Positions 1 to 8,335 of a DNA stretch of 64,000 bases are shown one piece after another. The notes below the pieces were generated by a model, which was not told where the DNA came from, made no database searches, and saw only the letters and a program-made list of their open reading frames with translations. Positions within the stretch are counted from its first letter, which is position 1, and each line of letters opens with the position of its first letter. This DNA is from Halorussus gelatinilyticus (GTDB lineage: Archaea; Halobacteriota; Halobacteria; Halobacteriales; Haladaptataceae): assembly GCF_023238445.1 (NCBI RefSeq), contig NZ_CP096658.1, forward strand, positions 3,162,001 to 3,226,000, written 5' to 3'. The position numbers and the translations under genes are program-made.

Positions 1-417
1 CGTCGCCGACGCCGCGGAACTGGAAACGAAGGGCACGCCGAGCGATTCGGCGGCCCGCGCGCTGGCGAGTTCGCCGCCCTCGTGGATGATGGACTGGACG
101 CCGACGGGCGCGAGTAGGACCGGCACCGCTAACCCTCGCCCGCAGACCTCGACCGAGAGGTCGCGCTCGGCCACGTCCCGCAACATCCGCGGCACGATGC
201 GCCACCGCCGGAACGCCTCACGGTTCCGGTCGGCGGTGTCCTCGCCGCCCGCGCTCCCGACGACGTAGGCGCGGGCCTCCTCGGAGAGGGCCGCCATCGC
301 GGCTTCCTCCAACTCGTCGGGCGAGACGGGCATCTCTGGGCGCTGGTCGGCGAGCATCCCGCCGGCGTACACCTCGCGCTGGCGATTCGGGCCGTAGGCT
401 TCCGAAGGGTCGTCCAT
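1..417 (-). CDS. FMN-dependent alpha-hydroxy-acid oxidizing protein (lactate oxidase/monooxygenase family), partial
   Basis: Only the first 139 codons are in the window; the gene runs off the left edge. The N-terminus (MDDPSEAYGPNRQREVY) is followed by EEARAYVVGSAG, RWRIVPRMLRDV and LLAPVGVQSIIHEGGE. This is the order seen at the start of the FMN-binding TIM barrel of 2-hydroxy acid oxidases and lactate 2-monooxygenases. Members oxidise L-2-hydroxy acids such as lactate to 2-oxo acids in the cytosol with FMN. The catalytic His/Arg residues lie in the missing part, so the exact substrate cannot be judged. The ATG at 417 is the natural start, as the family begins close to it. The family call is firm, the substrate is not. 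Confidence 0.8.
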   Translation of the reverse strand, partial: MDDPSEAYGPNRQREVYAGGMLADQRPEMPVSPDELEEAAMAALSEEARAYVVGSAGGEDTADRNREAFRRWRIVPRMLRDVAERDLSVEVCGRGLAVPVLLAPVGVQSIIHEGGELASARAAESLGVPFVSSSAASAT

Positions 418-500
418 GCGCGGTCCGTCGTCCGGCGGGGTGTTATAAGTTGACGTGCCAGTCGTCGGCGTTTCTACCCCGTAGATTCGTCTGCTGCCGA

Positions 501-1640
501 CTACTCCGTCTCCGCCCCGCGGACGCGCGCCAGCACCGCCGACGCCGCGACGCCGGCGACGAACGCCGCGCCGACGTTCGTCGCCACGCCCAGCACGCCG
601 ACGCCCGCGGTCAGCGCGAGCGAGTCGGTGTCGAGGCTGGCTTTCCCCAACTCGACGGCGACGAGCGCGAGGACGACCCCGAGCGCGGACATCGGGAACG
701 CCGCGACCAACTCGGCCGCGCCGAGCGCCGCGACGACGTAGAGGCCGCCCAGAATCAGGTTCGCGCCGGCGGTCCGCGCGCCGAAGGCGTGCTTGCCCGC
801 GACGCCGCCGCTCCCGTGGCACATCGGGAGCGCGCCGAGCGGAACCGCCAGCAGGTTCATCGCGCCCATGCTCGTCGCCAGTTCGTCGGGCGAGACCTCG
901 GCGTCGAACAGGTCCCCGAGCAGGAGCGAGGTCGCGACCGCGGCGTTTCCCACCGTCATCGCCAGTTGCGCGCCGGTCGCCGCGAGCGCGTCGCCGGTGA
1001 GCGCGAAGGCGTCGCCGGTCGCCGCTCCGGCGGCGACCGCGACGCCGCTTTTCGGAAGCGTCTCGAACGCCGGGACCGCTACGCTCGGCGCGCCGGTCTC
1101 GGCCGCCGCGAGACCGAGACCGACCGCGAGGACGGACAGCGCGGCCGCGCGTCGGTAGCCGAGCGCGACCACCGCACCGCCCACGGCCGCGGCCGCGAGG
1201 GCCGTCGTCGGTGCGCCAGCGCCGAGTTCGAGACCGGTCCGCGCGAGGACGAGCGCCACCGCCAACTGGACGCCCCGAATCACCGCGAGGTCGATGCGGT
1301 CGGCGAGCGCACCGAGCGCGCCGACCGACCCGAGACCGAGGAGGACCGCGCCCGCGAGCGTGCCGGCGACCGCCAACTCCGGCACCGACAGCGACCCCGC
1401 GATGACCAGCGCGGCGAGCGCCTTCATCGGTTCCACGGAGACCGGCGCGCCGTAGCGGAGCCCCCAGACCACCTGAAACGCGCCGAACCAGAGCAGTAGA
1501 ACGGGGAGCCGTAGCTCCGTCAGCGCCGAGACGGCGACCACGACCGGCAGGACCGTCACCGAGTCGCCGACCGCGCCGGTCGCGTCGCCCCACTCGACGG
1601 CGAGCGTCCGGTCCCGGAGCGCGGCGGTCGAGAACTCCAT
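501..1640 (-). CDS. MOT1-type putative sulfate/molybdate permease
   Basis: A 379-residue, very hydrophobic protein with about ten or eleven membrane segments. It carries the two signatures of the MOT1 branch of the SulP-like transporters. The first is near the N-terminus (GAPVSVEPMKALAALVIAG) and the second in the C-terminal half (PMCHGSGGVAGKHAFGARTAG). Plant and algal relatives move molybdate or sulfate across membranes. In haloarchaea the substrate is not proven, so this is annotated as putative. The ATG at 1640 is preferred over one at 1709 because the extra 23 residues are basic and low-complexity and do not match the family start. It stands alone, reading away from the signal peptidase gene. 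Confidence 0.82.
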   Translation of the reverse strand: MEFSTAALRDRTLAVEWGDATGAVGDSVTVLPVVVAVSALTELRLPVLLLWFGAFQVVWGLRYGAPVSVEPMKALAALVIAGSLSVPELAVAGTLAGAVLLGLGSVGALGALADRIDLAVIRGVQLAVALVLARTGLELGAGAPTTALAAAAVGGAVVALGYRRAAALSVLAVGLGLAAAETGAPSVAVPAFETLPKSGVAVAAGAATGDAFALTGDALAATGAQLAMTVGNAAVATSLLLGDLFDAEVSPDELATSMGAMNLLAVPLGALPMCHGSGGVAGKHAFGARTAGANLILGGLYVVAALGAAELVAAFPMSALGVVLALVAVELGKASLDTDSLALTAGVGVLGVATNVGAAFVAGVAASAVLARVRGAETE

Positions 1641-1755
1641 CGTCGGCACGTCGGGCGTAACCGACTTAGATTTACTGAGAAACTGAAAGCGCGGACGACG
1701 ACGCACCATGTAACCGAAAGTGGTTACTTACCGGGCGCTCAGAACTTCGGTTGGG

Positions 1756-2466
1756 TCAGTTCCCGGAGACGGCGAGGCGGACGTGGCCGAGTTCCGGAAT
1801 CGTCAGCTCGGCGGTGCCGCGGACCCACGAGGGCCGGACCGGGCGACTGCGCCCGACGGCCTGGTCGTAGAGTTCGTTGTTGTCGCCCAGCGTGACGAAC
1901 CCCGCGTTCGGGGCCGGGCAGTGCGTGACCTCGGCGCAGTTGTCGCCCGCGAGGTACTTCGGATTCGCCTTCCGATACCAGTTCTCCGAGTCGTTCACCC
2001 AGAATCTGGCGCGGTGGATGATGGGCGTCGTTTCCTCCCTCCCGTCGGGTCGATAGACGATGACGTCGCCGTAGCTCCCCGACTTCCGGAAGCCCCGCTC
2101 CTTCCCGACGCGGTAGGTGACGACGCCGGTCTCGCCGGTCGCGTACGCCGGCGCGAGGCGACCTTCGTCCATCAGGAACACGAGGTCCCCGCGCTCCATG
2201 TGGGGTTCCATGCTTCCGCTCTCGACGGCGACCATCGGCGGCCAGACGCCGCTCGCTCCGAACAGGACGAGACCGACGACCGCGACCATGAGCGCGCTGC
2301 TCGCTACCTCGCGGGCGAAAACGACCGCGCCGTGGTCGGTGCGGCGGAGCCACGTCAGCCACTCGCGGATTCCCTCGGGAGACGAGTCGGGGGAGGAAGC
2401 GAGTGACGGGTCGGGAGACTCGCGGGAGGCGTCGGAAGACGGATCCGGCGGCGTGTCGTCGCTCAT
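1756..2466 (-). CDS. signal peptidase I (archaeal S26B type)
   Basis: A 236-residue membrane serine protease that would remove Sec signal peptides at the outer face of the membrane. After a Ser/Pro/Asp-rich cytosolic tail of about 45 residues comes one transmembrane helix (about 55-75). It is followed by the box B motif ESGSMEPHM with the nucleophile at Ser85, then the box D region with His151 (TPIIHRARF) in place of the bacterial Lys, and GDNN at about 194-198 with nearby Asp201. The Ser/His/Asp arrangement is the archaeal/ER form. Halophiles usually have more than one such peptidase, so this need not be the housekeeping copy. Confidence 0.9.
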   Translation of the reverse strand: MSDDTPPDPSSDASRESPDPSLASSPDSSPEGIREWLTWLRRTDHGAVVFAREVASSALMVAVVGLVLFGASGVWPPMVAVESGSMEPHMERGDLVFLMDEGRLAPAYATGETGVVTYRVGKERGFRKSGSYGDVIVYRPDGREETTPIIHRARFWVNDSENWYRKANPKYLAGDNCAEVTHCPAPNAGFVTLGDNNELYDQAVGRSRPVRPSWVRGTAELTIPELGHVRLAVSGN

Positions 2467-2546
2467 CGAGTCGGCGGTCTCCCGGCAGTCGTATCAATCT
2501 TCTGCTGAGTCCGCGCGAGGCGAGGCAGTTGGTCGGCCGAACGCCC

Positions 2547-2552
2547 AAAAAA
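2547..2552 (-). terminator. T6 tract downstream of the exported-protein gene
   Basis: On the minus strand a run of six T follows the stop codon at 2569 by about 17 bases. Short T runs are the usual archaeal termination signal. It would separate the exported-protein transcript from the signal peptidase gene. Confidence 0.5.
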
Positions 2553-2568
2553 GTGGAGTCGTCGGTCG

Positions 2569-2949
2569 CTACATCACGACGTTGACCGGGGCCAGACCGG
2601 GCCGCGGCGACCAACCGGTCACCCCGCTGGCGTCCCACGTGACTTCGATGAAGTACTCGCCGGACTCCGAGTCGTACACCTCGTCGGACTGGGTGGTTCC
2701 GTACGGCGGATTGGCCCCGCCGTCCACCATCTGGTCGAAGCCGTCGGCGTCGGGCGTGTTGAACACCGCGACCATGCCGTCGTCGGTACCGTCGGTGACG
2801 CGCTGGCCCTCGTGGAGTTGGGTGGTCACGTCTCCGGACGATTCGTCTACCTGCCGCGCGCTCGCCGGAACCGTCGCGGCGAGACCCGCGGTGACGAGAC
2901 CTGCGCTCTTCAGGAACTGTCGTCGGCTGGACGGGTTTTCTCTACTTAT
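2569..2949 (-). CDS. Tat-exported small protein with ATA where the start codon should be
   Basis: The reading frame encodes about 126 residues. It begins xSRENPSSRRQFLKSAG, a textbook haloarchaeal twin-arginine signal, then a hydrophobic stretch ending VPASARQ, a likely signal peptidase site. The mature domain of about 90 residues is rich in Asp, Gly and Tyr and was not recognised. The frame is open only back to a stop at 2968-2970, and between there and the signal peptide there is no ATG, GTG or TTG. The codon where Met should be (2947-2949) is ATA. The first normal start codon, GTG at 2829, would lose the whole signal. It is either translated from ATA or another weak start, or has lost its start by one base change. 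A T6 tract follows the stop. Confidence 0.6.
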   Translation of the reverse strand: MSRENPSSRRQFLKSAGLVTAGLAATVPASARQVDESSGDVTTQLHEGQRVTDGTDDGMVAVFNTPDADGFDQMVDGGANPPYGTTQSDEVYDSESGEYFIEVTWDASGVTGWSPRPGLAPVNVVM

Positions 2950-2989
2950 TACGAACCCAAAAATCAGTTAGAGGTTTAGCGTGATTTCC

Positions 2990-3003
2990 CTACCGATCGG
3001 TAG
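2990..3003. promoter_or_regulatory. perfect 14-bp palindrome, possible operator
   Basis: CTACCGATCGGTAG is a perfect inverted repeat without spacer. It lies about 40 bases upstream of the ATA start of the exported-protein gene and about 175 bases before the oxidoreductase gene on the other strand. The size and place suit a dimeric repressor site, but no regulator can be named from the sequence. Confidence 0.35.
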
Positions 3004-3178
3004 AATCACCGCACGATTGCGACTGGCGCGTATATTTTCTCCTTATCTTTAGTGGTATTTATCTAACTGGGCGGAAGAAGCGGCGCTCGGAGTCGGGAAA
3101 CGAATCCTCGGATAAACGGCGTTTCTCGCCTCGACGGTTGACGGGGGAACTATGGGGGACGCTTCCGTCGTCTCGCCC

Positions 3179-4183
3179 ATGACAGCGCGCACCATCCACC
3201 TGCCGGTCGCCGCGCGACCGAGCATCGCCGACATCGTCTCGCTCGCACAACTGGCCGAAGAACGCGGCTACCGCCGCGCGTGGCTCCCCGAGACGTGGGG
3301 CCGGGACGCCGCGACCGTCCTCTCGGCCATCGCCGAGCGCACCGACGACATCGGCATCGGTCCCTCGATTCTGAACGTTTACTCGCGGTCGCCCGCGCTC
3401 GTCGGCCAGACCGCCGCGTCGTTGCAGGAACTCTCGGACGGGCGTCTGCGTCTCGGCATCGGTCCCTCCGGTCCCGCGGTCATCGAAGGGTGGCACGGCC
3501 AGAGCTTCGAGCGACCGCTCCGTCGGACCCGCGAGTACGTCGAAATCGTCCGGCAGGTCCTCTCGGGCGAGACGGTCAACTACTCCGGGGACGTCTTCAC
3601 CGTCGGCGGGTTCCGACTGCGGAGCGACCCGCCCGAGGAACCGGTGTCCATCGACGCGGCCGGGATGGGACCGAAGTCGGTCGAACTCGCCGGACGCTTC
3701 GCCGACGGCTGGCACGCCCTGATGCTCACGCCCGACGGGATTCGGGACCGCCTCGAAGACCTCCGCAGAGGTGCGGAGTTGGGCGACCGCGACCCCGACG
3801 ACGTTCGAGTCACGCTCTCGACGACCTGCGCGGTCTCCGAGGACGGCGAGCGCGCCCGCCGACTCGCGCGCCAGCACCTCGCGTTCTACGTCGGCGCGAT
3901 GGGCACCTTCTACCGGGAAGCCCTCTCGCGGCAGGGCTACGAGGACACCGCCGAGGCGGTCGCGACCGCGTGGGGCAACGGTGACCAAGAGGGTGCAATC
4001 GAGGCCATCGGCGACGACCTGCTGGACGACCTCGGCGCGGTCGGGACCCCCGAGCGGGCCCGCGAGCAGGTCCGTAAGTTCGAGAACATCGAGGGCGTGG
4101 ACCGCGTGGCGGTGTCGTTCCCCCGCGGTGCCGAACAGGACGAGCTGGAGGCGACCATCGACGCGCTGGCTCCCGAGAACTGA
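3179..4183 (+). CDS. LLM-class coenzyme F420-dependent oxidoreductase
   Basis: A 334-residue TIM-barrel protein of the luciferase-like monooxygenase class, related to methylenetetrahydromethanopterin reductase (Mer). The start IHLPVAARPSIADIV, the motif WLPETWGRDA and the stretch IGIGPSILNVYSRSPAL match a haloarchaeal F420 group (the NP1902A-like family, as I recall it). Cofactor F420 carries hydride in such enzymes; the substrate is unknown. The ATG at 3179 is chosen because the nine residues from an upstream ATG at 3152 do not fit the family. A second LLM enzyme of a different subgroup lies at 44285-45250. Confidence 0.85.
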   Translation: MTARTIHLPVAARPSIADIVSLAQLAEERGYRRAWLPETWGRDAATVLSAIAERTDDIGIGPSILNVYSRSPALVGQTAASLQELSDGRLRLGIGPSGPAVIEGWHGQSFERPLRRTREYVEIVRQVLSGETVNYSGDVFTVGGFRLRSDPPEEPVSIDAAGMGPKSVELAGRFADGWHALMLTPDGIRDRLEDLRRGAELGDRDPDDVRVTLSTTCAVSEDGERARRLARQHLAFYVGAMGTFYREALSRQGYEDTAEAVATAWGNGDQEGAIEAIGDDLLDDLGAVGTPERAREQVRKFENIEGVDRVAVSFPRGAEQDELEATIDALAPEN

Positions 4184-4369
4184 GCGACGCGCTCGGTGGA
4201 ACGGTCCACCGGGACGCGCTCGACCGACCGGCCGACAGTAGCACGCCAACCGACCGGCCGCCGTGGACGGGGACTTCGGGAACCGCCGTCTCGTCCACTC
4301 CGTCGTCTCCACGCGACGACTCTCGTTCGCACCCAAGACCTATTCGGGTCGGACCCGCACTCGGGACCG

Positions 4370-4867
4370 ATGACCGACGATTCCGACTCGACCGACCCCG
4401 AACTGCCAGAAATCCGCGTGGACCACGTCGGCATCGCCGTCCACTCCGTAGACGACGCCGAACCACTCCTCGAACTCCTCGGCGCGGAGAAGTTGGTCCA
4501 CGAGGAGGACCCGACCGGCGCGTTCCGGTGGGCCTACTACCTGCTGGGCGACGCCTCCCGAATCGAACTCGTCGAACCCATCGAGGGCGAAGACTCGTTC
4601 CTGACCGAGTTCCTCGACGAGAACGGGCCGGGGATGCACCACGTCACGCTCGAAGTCGCCGAGATGGACGCCGCAATCGCGGCGCTGGAAGCCGAGGGCG
4701 TTCGGGTCGTGGACCGGACCGACTACGACGAGTGGCGCGAGGCGTTCGTCTCGCCGCGCAATCCCACGGGCGTCCTCTGGCAACTGATGGAGTACCGCGA
4801 GTCGTTCGCCGACGAACGGCCCGACCCCGACCGACTCTACATCGGCGGGAAGCGATTGGCGGAGTAG
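4370..4867 (+). CDS. methylmalonyl-CoA epimerase-like VOC protein
   Basis: A 165-residue vicinal-oxygen-chelate protein. The pattern RVDHVGIAVHSVDDAEPLLE, IELVEPIEG, MHHVTLEV and GVLWQLMEY gives the His and Glu metal ligands of the family and resembles methylmalonyl-CoA epimerase, which interconverts the (R) and (S) CoA esters in propionate metabolism. In haloarchaea the epimerase is often next to the mutase subunits; here it is not, so a related lyase or dioxygenase-like role is possible. The ATG at 4370 fits a short acidic N-terminus. Its last 31 bases overlap the 3' end of the opposite-strand gene at 4837-5175. Confidence 0.7.
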   Translation: MTDDSDSTDPELPEIRVDHVGIAVHSVDDAEPLLELLGAEKLVHEEDPTGAFRWAYYLLGDASRIELVEPIEGEDSFLTEFLDENGPGMHHVTLEVAEMDAAIAALEAEGVRVVDRTDYDEWREAFVSPRNPTGVLWQLMEYRESFADERPDPDRLYIGGKRLAE

Positions 4868-5175
4868 CGGTCCGGGTCGGGGGTGTCGTCGTCGCTCTCG
4901 TCGGCGGCGTCACCGGTCGTCTCGGCTTCGGTCGGTTCCTCCGTGAGTCCCGCCATTCGGCGTCCGGCCGTCCCGGCGTTCGCCGCCCGGCGTCGCCCGC
5001 CGTCGTCTCGGGAATCGTCGCTCGCCAGCAGACCGAGAAAGCAGAGCAGAAGCCCGAAAATCATGCCCCACGTCAGAATGCTCTCGGAGACGATACCGAG
5101 CGCCTGTCCGACGAGGAAGAAGCCGCTGAAGCAGATGAGTGCGATGCCCATGAGCATCGCTTTGAGACCGTTCAT
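4837..5175 (-). CDS. small membrane protein with acidic tail, hypothetical
   Basis: A 112-residue protein with two hydrophobic segments near the N-terminus (AMLMGIALICFSGFFLVG and ILTWGMIFGLLLCFLGLLA). These are followed by a long hydrophilic tail rich in Asp, Glu, Arg and Ala. This suggests a two-helix membrane anchor with a cytosolic tail. The start MNGLKAML at 5175 gives the clean membrane N-terminus; upstream in-frame sequence is unlike coding sequence. The gene converges on the epimerase-like gene and overlaps its end. I do not recognise a family. Confidence 0.6.
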   Translation of the reverse strand: MNGLKAMLMGIALICFSGFFLVGQALGIVSESILTWGMIFGLLLCFLGLLASDDSRDDGGRRRAANAGTAGRRMAGLTEEPTEAETTGDAADESDDDTPDPDRYSANRFPPM

Positions 5176-5277
5176 GGAATCGTAACCTCGCCAACAGCTC
5201 AAAACTGTTTCTCCCGAGACCCGGAAGAACTGACCACGGCATGAGAGTTTATCCGGCCGCGGGTCGAAGCGACGTCC

Positions 5278-6249
5278 ATGAAGCGAGTCGAAGTCACGGA
5301 GTTCGGCGGAAGCGACGCACTGGAAGTCACCGACGCGGAGAAACCGGAACCCGGCGAGGGCGAGGTCCGAATCGCGGTCGAGGCCGCGGGCATCAACTTC
5401 GCGGACATCATGCAACGCCGCGGCCACTACGTCGGCGGTCCGGAACCGACGTACGTGCCCGGAATGGAGGCCGCCGGAACTATCGACGCGGTGGGCGACG
5501 GCGTCGAGCGCGACGAGGGCGAGCGCGTCGTCGCCATGACGGGCCAGAACGCGTACGCCGAGTACGTCCTCGCCGACGCACAGTCACTTTTCGCGATGCC
5601 CGAAGAGATGTCGTTCGACGAGGCGGCGGGCTTCCCGGTCCAGTTCATGACCGCCCACGCGGTCCTCCACGAATGGGGCGAGTTGGAGGAGGGCGAACGC
5701 GTCCTCGTCCACGCCGCGGCGGGCGGGGTCGGAACTGCGGCGGTCCAGTTGGCCAGCGCGGCGGGCGCGGAGGTGTTCGGCACCGCCAGCACCGACGAGA
5801 AACTCCGACTCGCCGAACGGTTGGGCTGTGACCACCCCATCAACTACGAGGAGGAGGACTTCCGCGATGTCGTGGACGCGGAAACCGACGGCGAGGGCGT
5901 GGACCTCGTACTGGACGGCGTGGGCGGCGAGACGTTCGCCCGGAGCCTCGACGCCCTCTCGCACTTCGGGCGCGTCGTCGCCTACGGCGCGGCTAGCGGC
6001 GAACCCGGCGAGGTCGAGACGACGCGGCTCCTCTTCGAGAACAAGTCCGTCGAGGGGTTCCACCTCGGGAACGCGCTCCAGCGGGACCCACAGCGCGTGC
6101 TCGAGGCAGTGCCCGAACTCCAGCAGTTGCTCGCGGCGGGCGAGTTGGAGGTCGTAGTCGGCGAGCGGTTCCCGCTCGAAGACGCCGCCGCGGCCCACGA
6201 GGCAATCGAGAACCGCGAGACGACCGGGAAGGTCGTCCTGAACCCCTGA
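5278..6249 (+). CDS. NADPH:quinone oxidoreductase (zinc-free MDR family)
   Basis: A 323-residue medium-chain dehydrogenase/reductase. The GroES-like N-terminal half contains AGINFADIMQRRG and YVPGMEAAGT. The Rossmann half carries VHAAAGGVGTAAVQLA, the AAxGGVG nucleotide motif of zeta-crystallin and bacterial Qor. The structural zinc Cys cluster of alcohol dehydrogenases is absent. These enzymes reduce quinones or enones with NADPH in the cytosol. The ATG at 5278 gives a family-typical start (MKRVEVTEFGG). It is divergent from the small membrane protein gene and probably transcribed alone. Confidence 0.9.
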   Translation: MKRVEVTEFGGSDALEVTDAEKPEPGEGEVRIAVEAAGINFADIMQRRGHYVGGPEPTYVPGMEAAGTIDAVGDGVERDEGERVVAMTGQNAYAEYVLADAQSLFAMPEEMSFDEAAGFPVQFMTAHAVLHEWGELEEGERVLVHAAAGGVGTAAVQLASAAGAEVFGTASTDEKLRLAERLGCDHPINYEEEDFRDVVDAETDGEGVDLVLDGVGGETFARSLDALSHFGRVVAYGAASGEPGEVETTRLLFENKSVEGFHLGNALQRDPQRVLEAVPELQQLLAAGELEVVVGERFPLEDAAAAHEAIENRETTGKVVLNP

Positions 6250-6390
6250 CCCGGAACCACGCCTCACCTCCCATTCCGAACCCCCTTCGCAACTCCCGCC
6301 CGACTCGCCGGTACGTGCCCCGGACGCATCGACGACTGGACGCGCCGACGACCGGTCACGAGACGCCGTCGGTCGCTCGTCGGGTCGCGG

Positions 6391-6690
6391 TCAGTAGACT
6401 CGGACCGTTCCGCCGCTCTCGACGCACACCTTGCGGTCGCCGTACTCGAAGACGACGCGACCCTCGCGCTGGCGGGACGTGTCGCTCCGGACGGGTCTGA
6501 AGAGCGCGTCGAGTGCGTCGGGGTCGATGGCGTCGTAGAGCGGTCGTAGGTCGCTCTCGTCCGCGTCGGACGCCGAACTCACGGCGGTTACGATGGCTTC
6601 TGCGACTGACTCGCCGTCACGGACTTCGGAAGTCACGACGGGGTCCTGTGCTGTCTCGCTGTGAAGTGAAGTAGACTCGTCGCCGTACAT
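6391..6690 (-). CDS. HalOD1-domain protein
   Basis: A 99-residue acidic protein. After an N-terminal tail of about 20 residues comes a single domain with SVAEAIVTAVSSASDADESDL, LYDAIDPDALDALF and a closing strand pair (RVVFEYGDRKVCVESGGTVRVY). This order is the haloarchaeal HalOD1 output domain, found alone or fused to sensor modules and thought to act in signalling. A second single-domain member is at 57419-57706. An ATG at 6711 could add seven residues (MLLSVLT); MYGDE at 6690 looks more like the acidic start of this family. Confidence 0.75.
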   Translation of the reverse strand: MYGDESTSLHSETAQDPVVTSEVRDGESVAEAIVTAVSSASDADESDLRPLYDAIDPDALDALFRPVRSDTSRQREGRVVFEYGDRKVCVESGGTVRVY

Positions 6691-6815
6691 CGTTAAAACC
6701 GACAGCAACACTTGTGAACCGGGCCCCTAAGTCCCGGTGTGTGAATACTACCATTCTTTTAAGCCGGGCTCGCAGGTAGCGAGTCCTCGGACGCGGGTCG
6801 GCCGGGGACGTTCGG

Positions 6816-7469
6816 TCACTCGTCGTGGACGAGCGTGTTCGCCAGGAGGTTCCGGTTTCCCCGACGCAATCGCGCGGAGAGCGCGTTCCGGGAGATACCG
6901 AGGTCCTCGGCCAGTCCGGCCAGTTTCGCGCCCCGCGGCACGTCGAAGTAGCCCGCGTCGTAGGCGGCGATTAGCGCCTCGCGTTGCTCCTCGGTCACGC
7001 CGTAGGACCCGCTCTCCTCGGGATTCTCCGGTTGGTACACCCGGTCGAGTCGAAACGAAAACTCCCGTTCGAGACAGTAGTCGTGGAACGCCGAGAGCGC
7101 GTCCCGATCCGGGAACAGCACCTTGAGTTCCCACTGTTCGCCGCCATCGCTCACGGCCTCCAGAATCGTCGCCTTCGCGTCCGAAATGCCCGACATGAGG
7201 GTCTCCACGTCGGCCTGCCACGTCACTCGATAGAACCGCTCGTCGCCCTCCTGCTCCTCCAGCGTCAGGATGTCCCGAATCGTGCTGTCCTCGCGGAGCG
7301 CGTCCTCGAACCCCTCGAAGTCGCCGTTGGCCGCCCAGAAGTACGGCGTCACGTGTTCGGTGCCCGCGACGACGCGCTTGATCTCGATTCGCATGCCGGG
7401 AGCCTTCGTCAGGGTGTCCGCCAGTACGAACTCGCTCGCGGGAACGGTCATCTCGGCCATGACGCTCAT
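6816..7469 (-). CDS. HTH_10 (bacterio-opsin activator-type) transcription regulator
   Basis: A 217-residue protein with an N-terminal BAT-like sensor half (about 1-150: SEFVLADTL, TPYFWAANGDFEGFE, YRVTWQ) and a C-terminal HTH_10 domain (about 155-210). The HTH has TEEQREALIAAYDAGYFDVPRG followed by LAEDLGISRNALSARLRRG. Proteins of this build regulate transcription in haloarchaea; the ligand and target genes are unknown. No receiver or PAS part is present, unlike the larger relative at 50329-52437. The start at 7469 is the first ATG; MAEM at 7460 is also possible. Confidence 0.85.
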   Translation of the reverse strand: MSVMAEMTVPASEFVLADTLTKAPGMRIEIKRVVAGTEHVTPYFWAANGDFEGFEDALREDSTIRDILTLEEQEGDERFYRVTWQADVETLMSGISDAKATILEAVSDGGEQWELKVLFPDRDALSAFHDYCLEREFSFRLDRVYQPENPEESGSYGVTEEQREALIAAYDAGYFDVPRGAKLAGLAEDLGISRNALSARLRRGNRNLLANTLVHDE

Positions 7470-7498
7470 GGAAACTCGAATCGGCTAACGACCGCCTG

Positions 7499-8230
7499 CT
7501 ATAAACGCTCGTCGGCGACGTCGGTCGCGTCGAACGCCGCCTCGATTCGCTCTCGTCGGCCGTCCAACACGTCGAACCGCTCGTCGCGTCGGAGTTCCAA
7601 CCACCGGAGCAGGCGCTCGGCCCACGCCAGCTTCTTCGCCTTCACGGGGTCCACGTCGGGGTCGTCGAAGTCCCACCCGACGAACCGGAGTTCGGCCGCG
7701 CCGAGGTGGTCCGCGAGGAACGCCGCCCGGTCGCCGTCGGTGAACCCGCCGACGTTCCGGACGTGCGCGACCGGCCGGGACTGGGTCGTCGGCAGGACCC
7801 ACTCGTCGTCGAATCGGGGGACCCACTCCCGGACCGCGGGCACGTTGTCGCCGTGGGCGTGGACCGCGACCGGGGTGCCCTCTCGGGTCAACTCGCGGGC
7901 AGTTTCGGGGTTCTTGTCCACGTCCGTCACCATGCAATCGACGCCCACGCCGGCGTCTCGGAGGTGGTCGGCGGCGGTCGAAGCCGCGAAGACGGCGTCG
8001 GCGTCGCACGCGCGGTCGAGTTCGGCCGGGCGCTCGGGGTGGTCCGGGTCGGTCAGCGACGGGCCGGCACCCGCGATGGCGACCGTCTCGCCCGACGCGT
8101 CCAACTGGCCGAGGTCGAACGGCTCGGTCAGGTCGGCCAGCACGTCGCGGGCGCGTTCGTCGCTCTCGCGGTCGAAACCGAAATCGGCCAGAATCCGCTC
8201 GTAGACGGGACTCCACGTTTCGTAGTTCAT
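7499..8230 (-). CDS. mptE: 6-hydroxymethyl-7,8-dihydropterin pyrophosphokinase, MptE type
   Basis: A 243-residue protein of the archaeal MptE family (unrelated in fold to bacterial FolK). MNYETWSPVYERI is the usual start. The glycine-rich loop VAIAGAGPSLTD, the DADAVFAASTAADHL segment and the MVTDVDKN motif are the hallmarks. It would transfer pyrophosphate from ATP to 6-hydroxymethyldihydropterin, making the direct substrate of dihydropteroate synthase. The dihydropteroate synthase gene lies 105 bases upstream on the same strand, which supports the call. The start at 8230 is chosen over one at 8260 because the extra ten residues do not match the family. Confidence 0.88.
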   Translation of the reverse strand: MNYETWSPVYERILADFGFDRESDERARDVLADLTEPFDLGQLDASGETVAIAGAGPSLTDPDHPERPAELDRACDADAVFAASTAADHLRDAGVGVDCMVTDVDKNPETARELTREGTPVAVHAHGDNVPAVREWVPRFDDEWVLPTTQSRPVAHVRNVGGFTDGDRAAFLADHLGAAELRFVGWDFDDPDVDPVKAKKLAWAERLLRWLELRRDERFDVLDGRRERIEAAFDATDVADERL

Positions 8231-8335
8231 GACAGAATCGCTTGAGCCGGAAGTTCGCAAGCAAGTACCCCTACCCGCGAGCGCCCTTCCGGCTTCCCAA
8301 ACCCGGATTCTGTCTCCCCCGGCATAAGTTTTCTC

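Noticed and set aside
450-1499. 349-codon plus-strand frame opposite the MOT1 permease
   Set aside because: It is Arg/Glu-rich shadow sequence with no domain; the minus strand carries both MOT1 signatures.
6766-6786. GGCTCGC/GCGAGTC hairpin next to the HTH_10 gene as a tRNA fragment or terminator
   Set aside because: No cloverleaf can be formed and no T tract follows on the minus strand, so no function is claimed.
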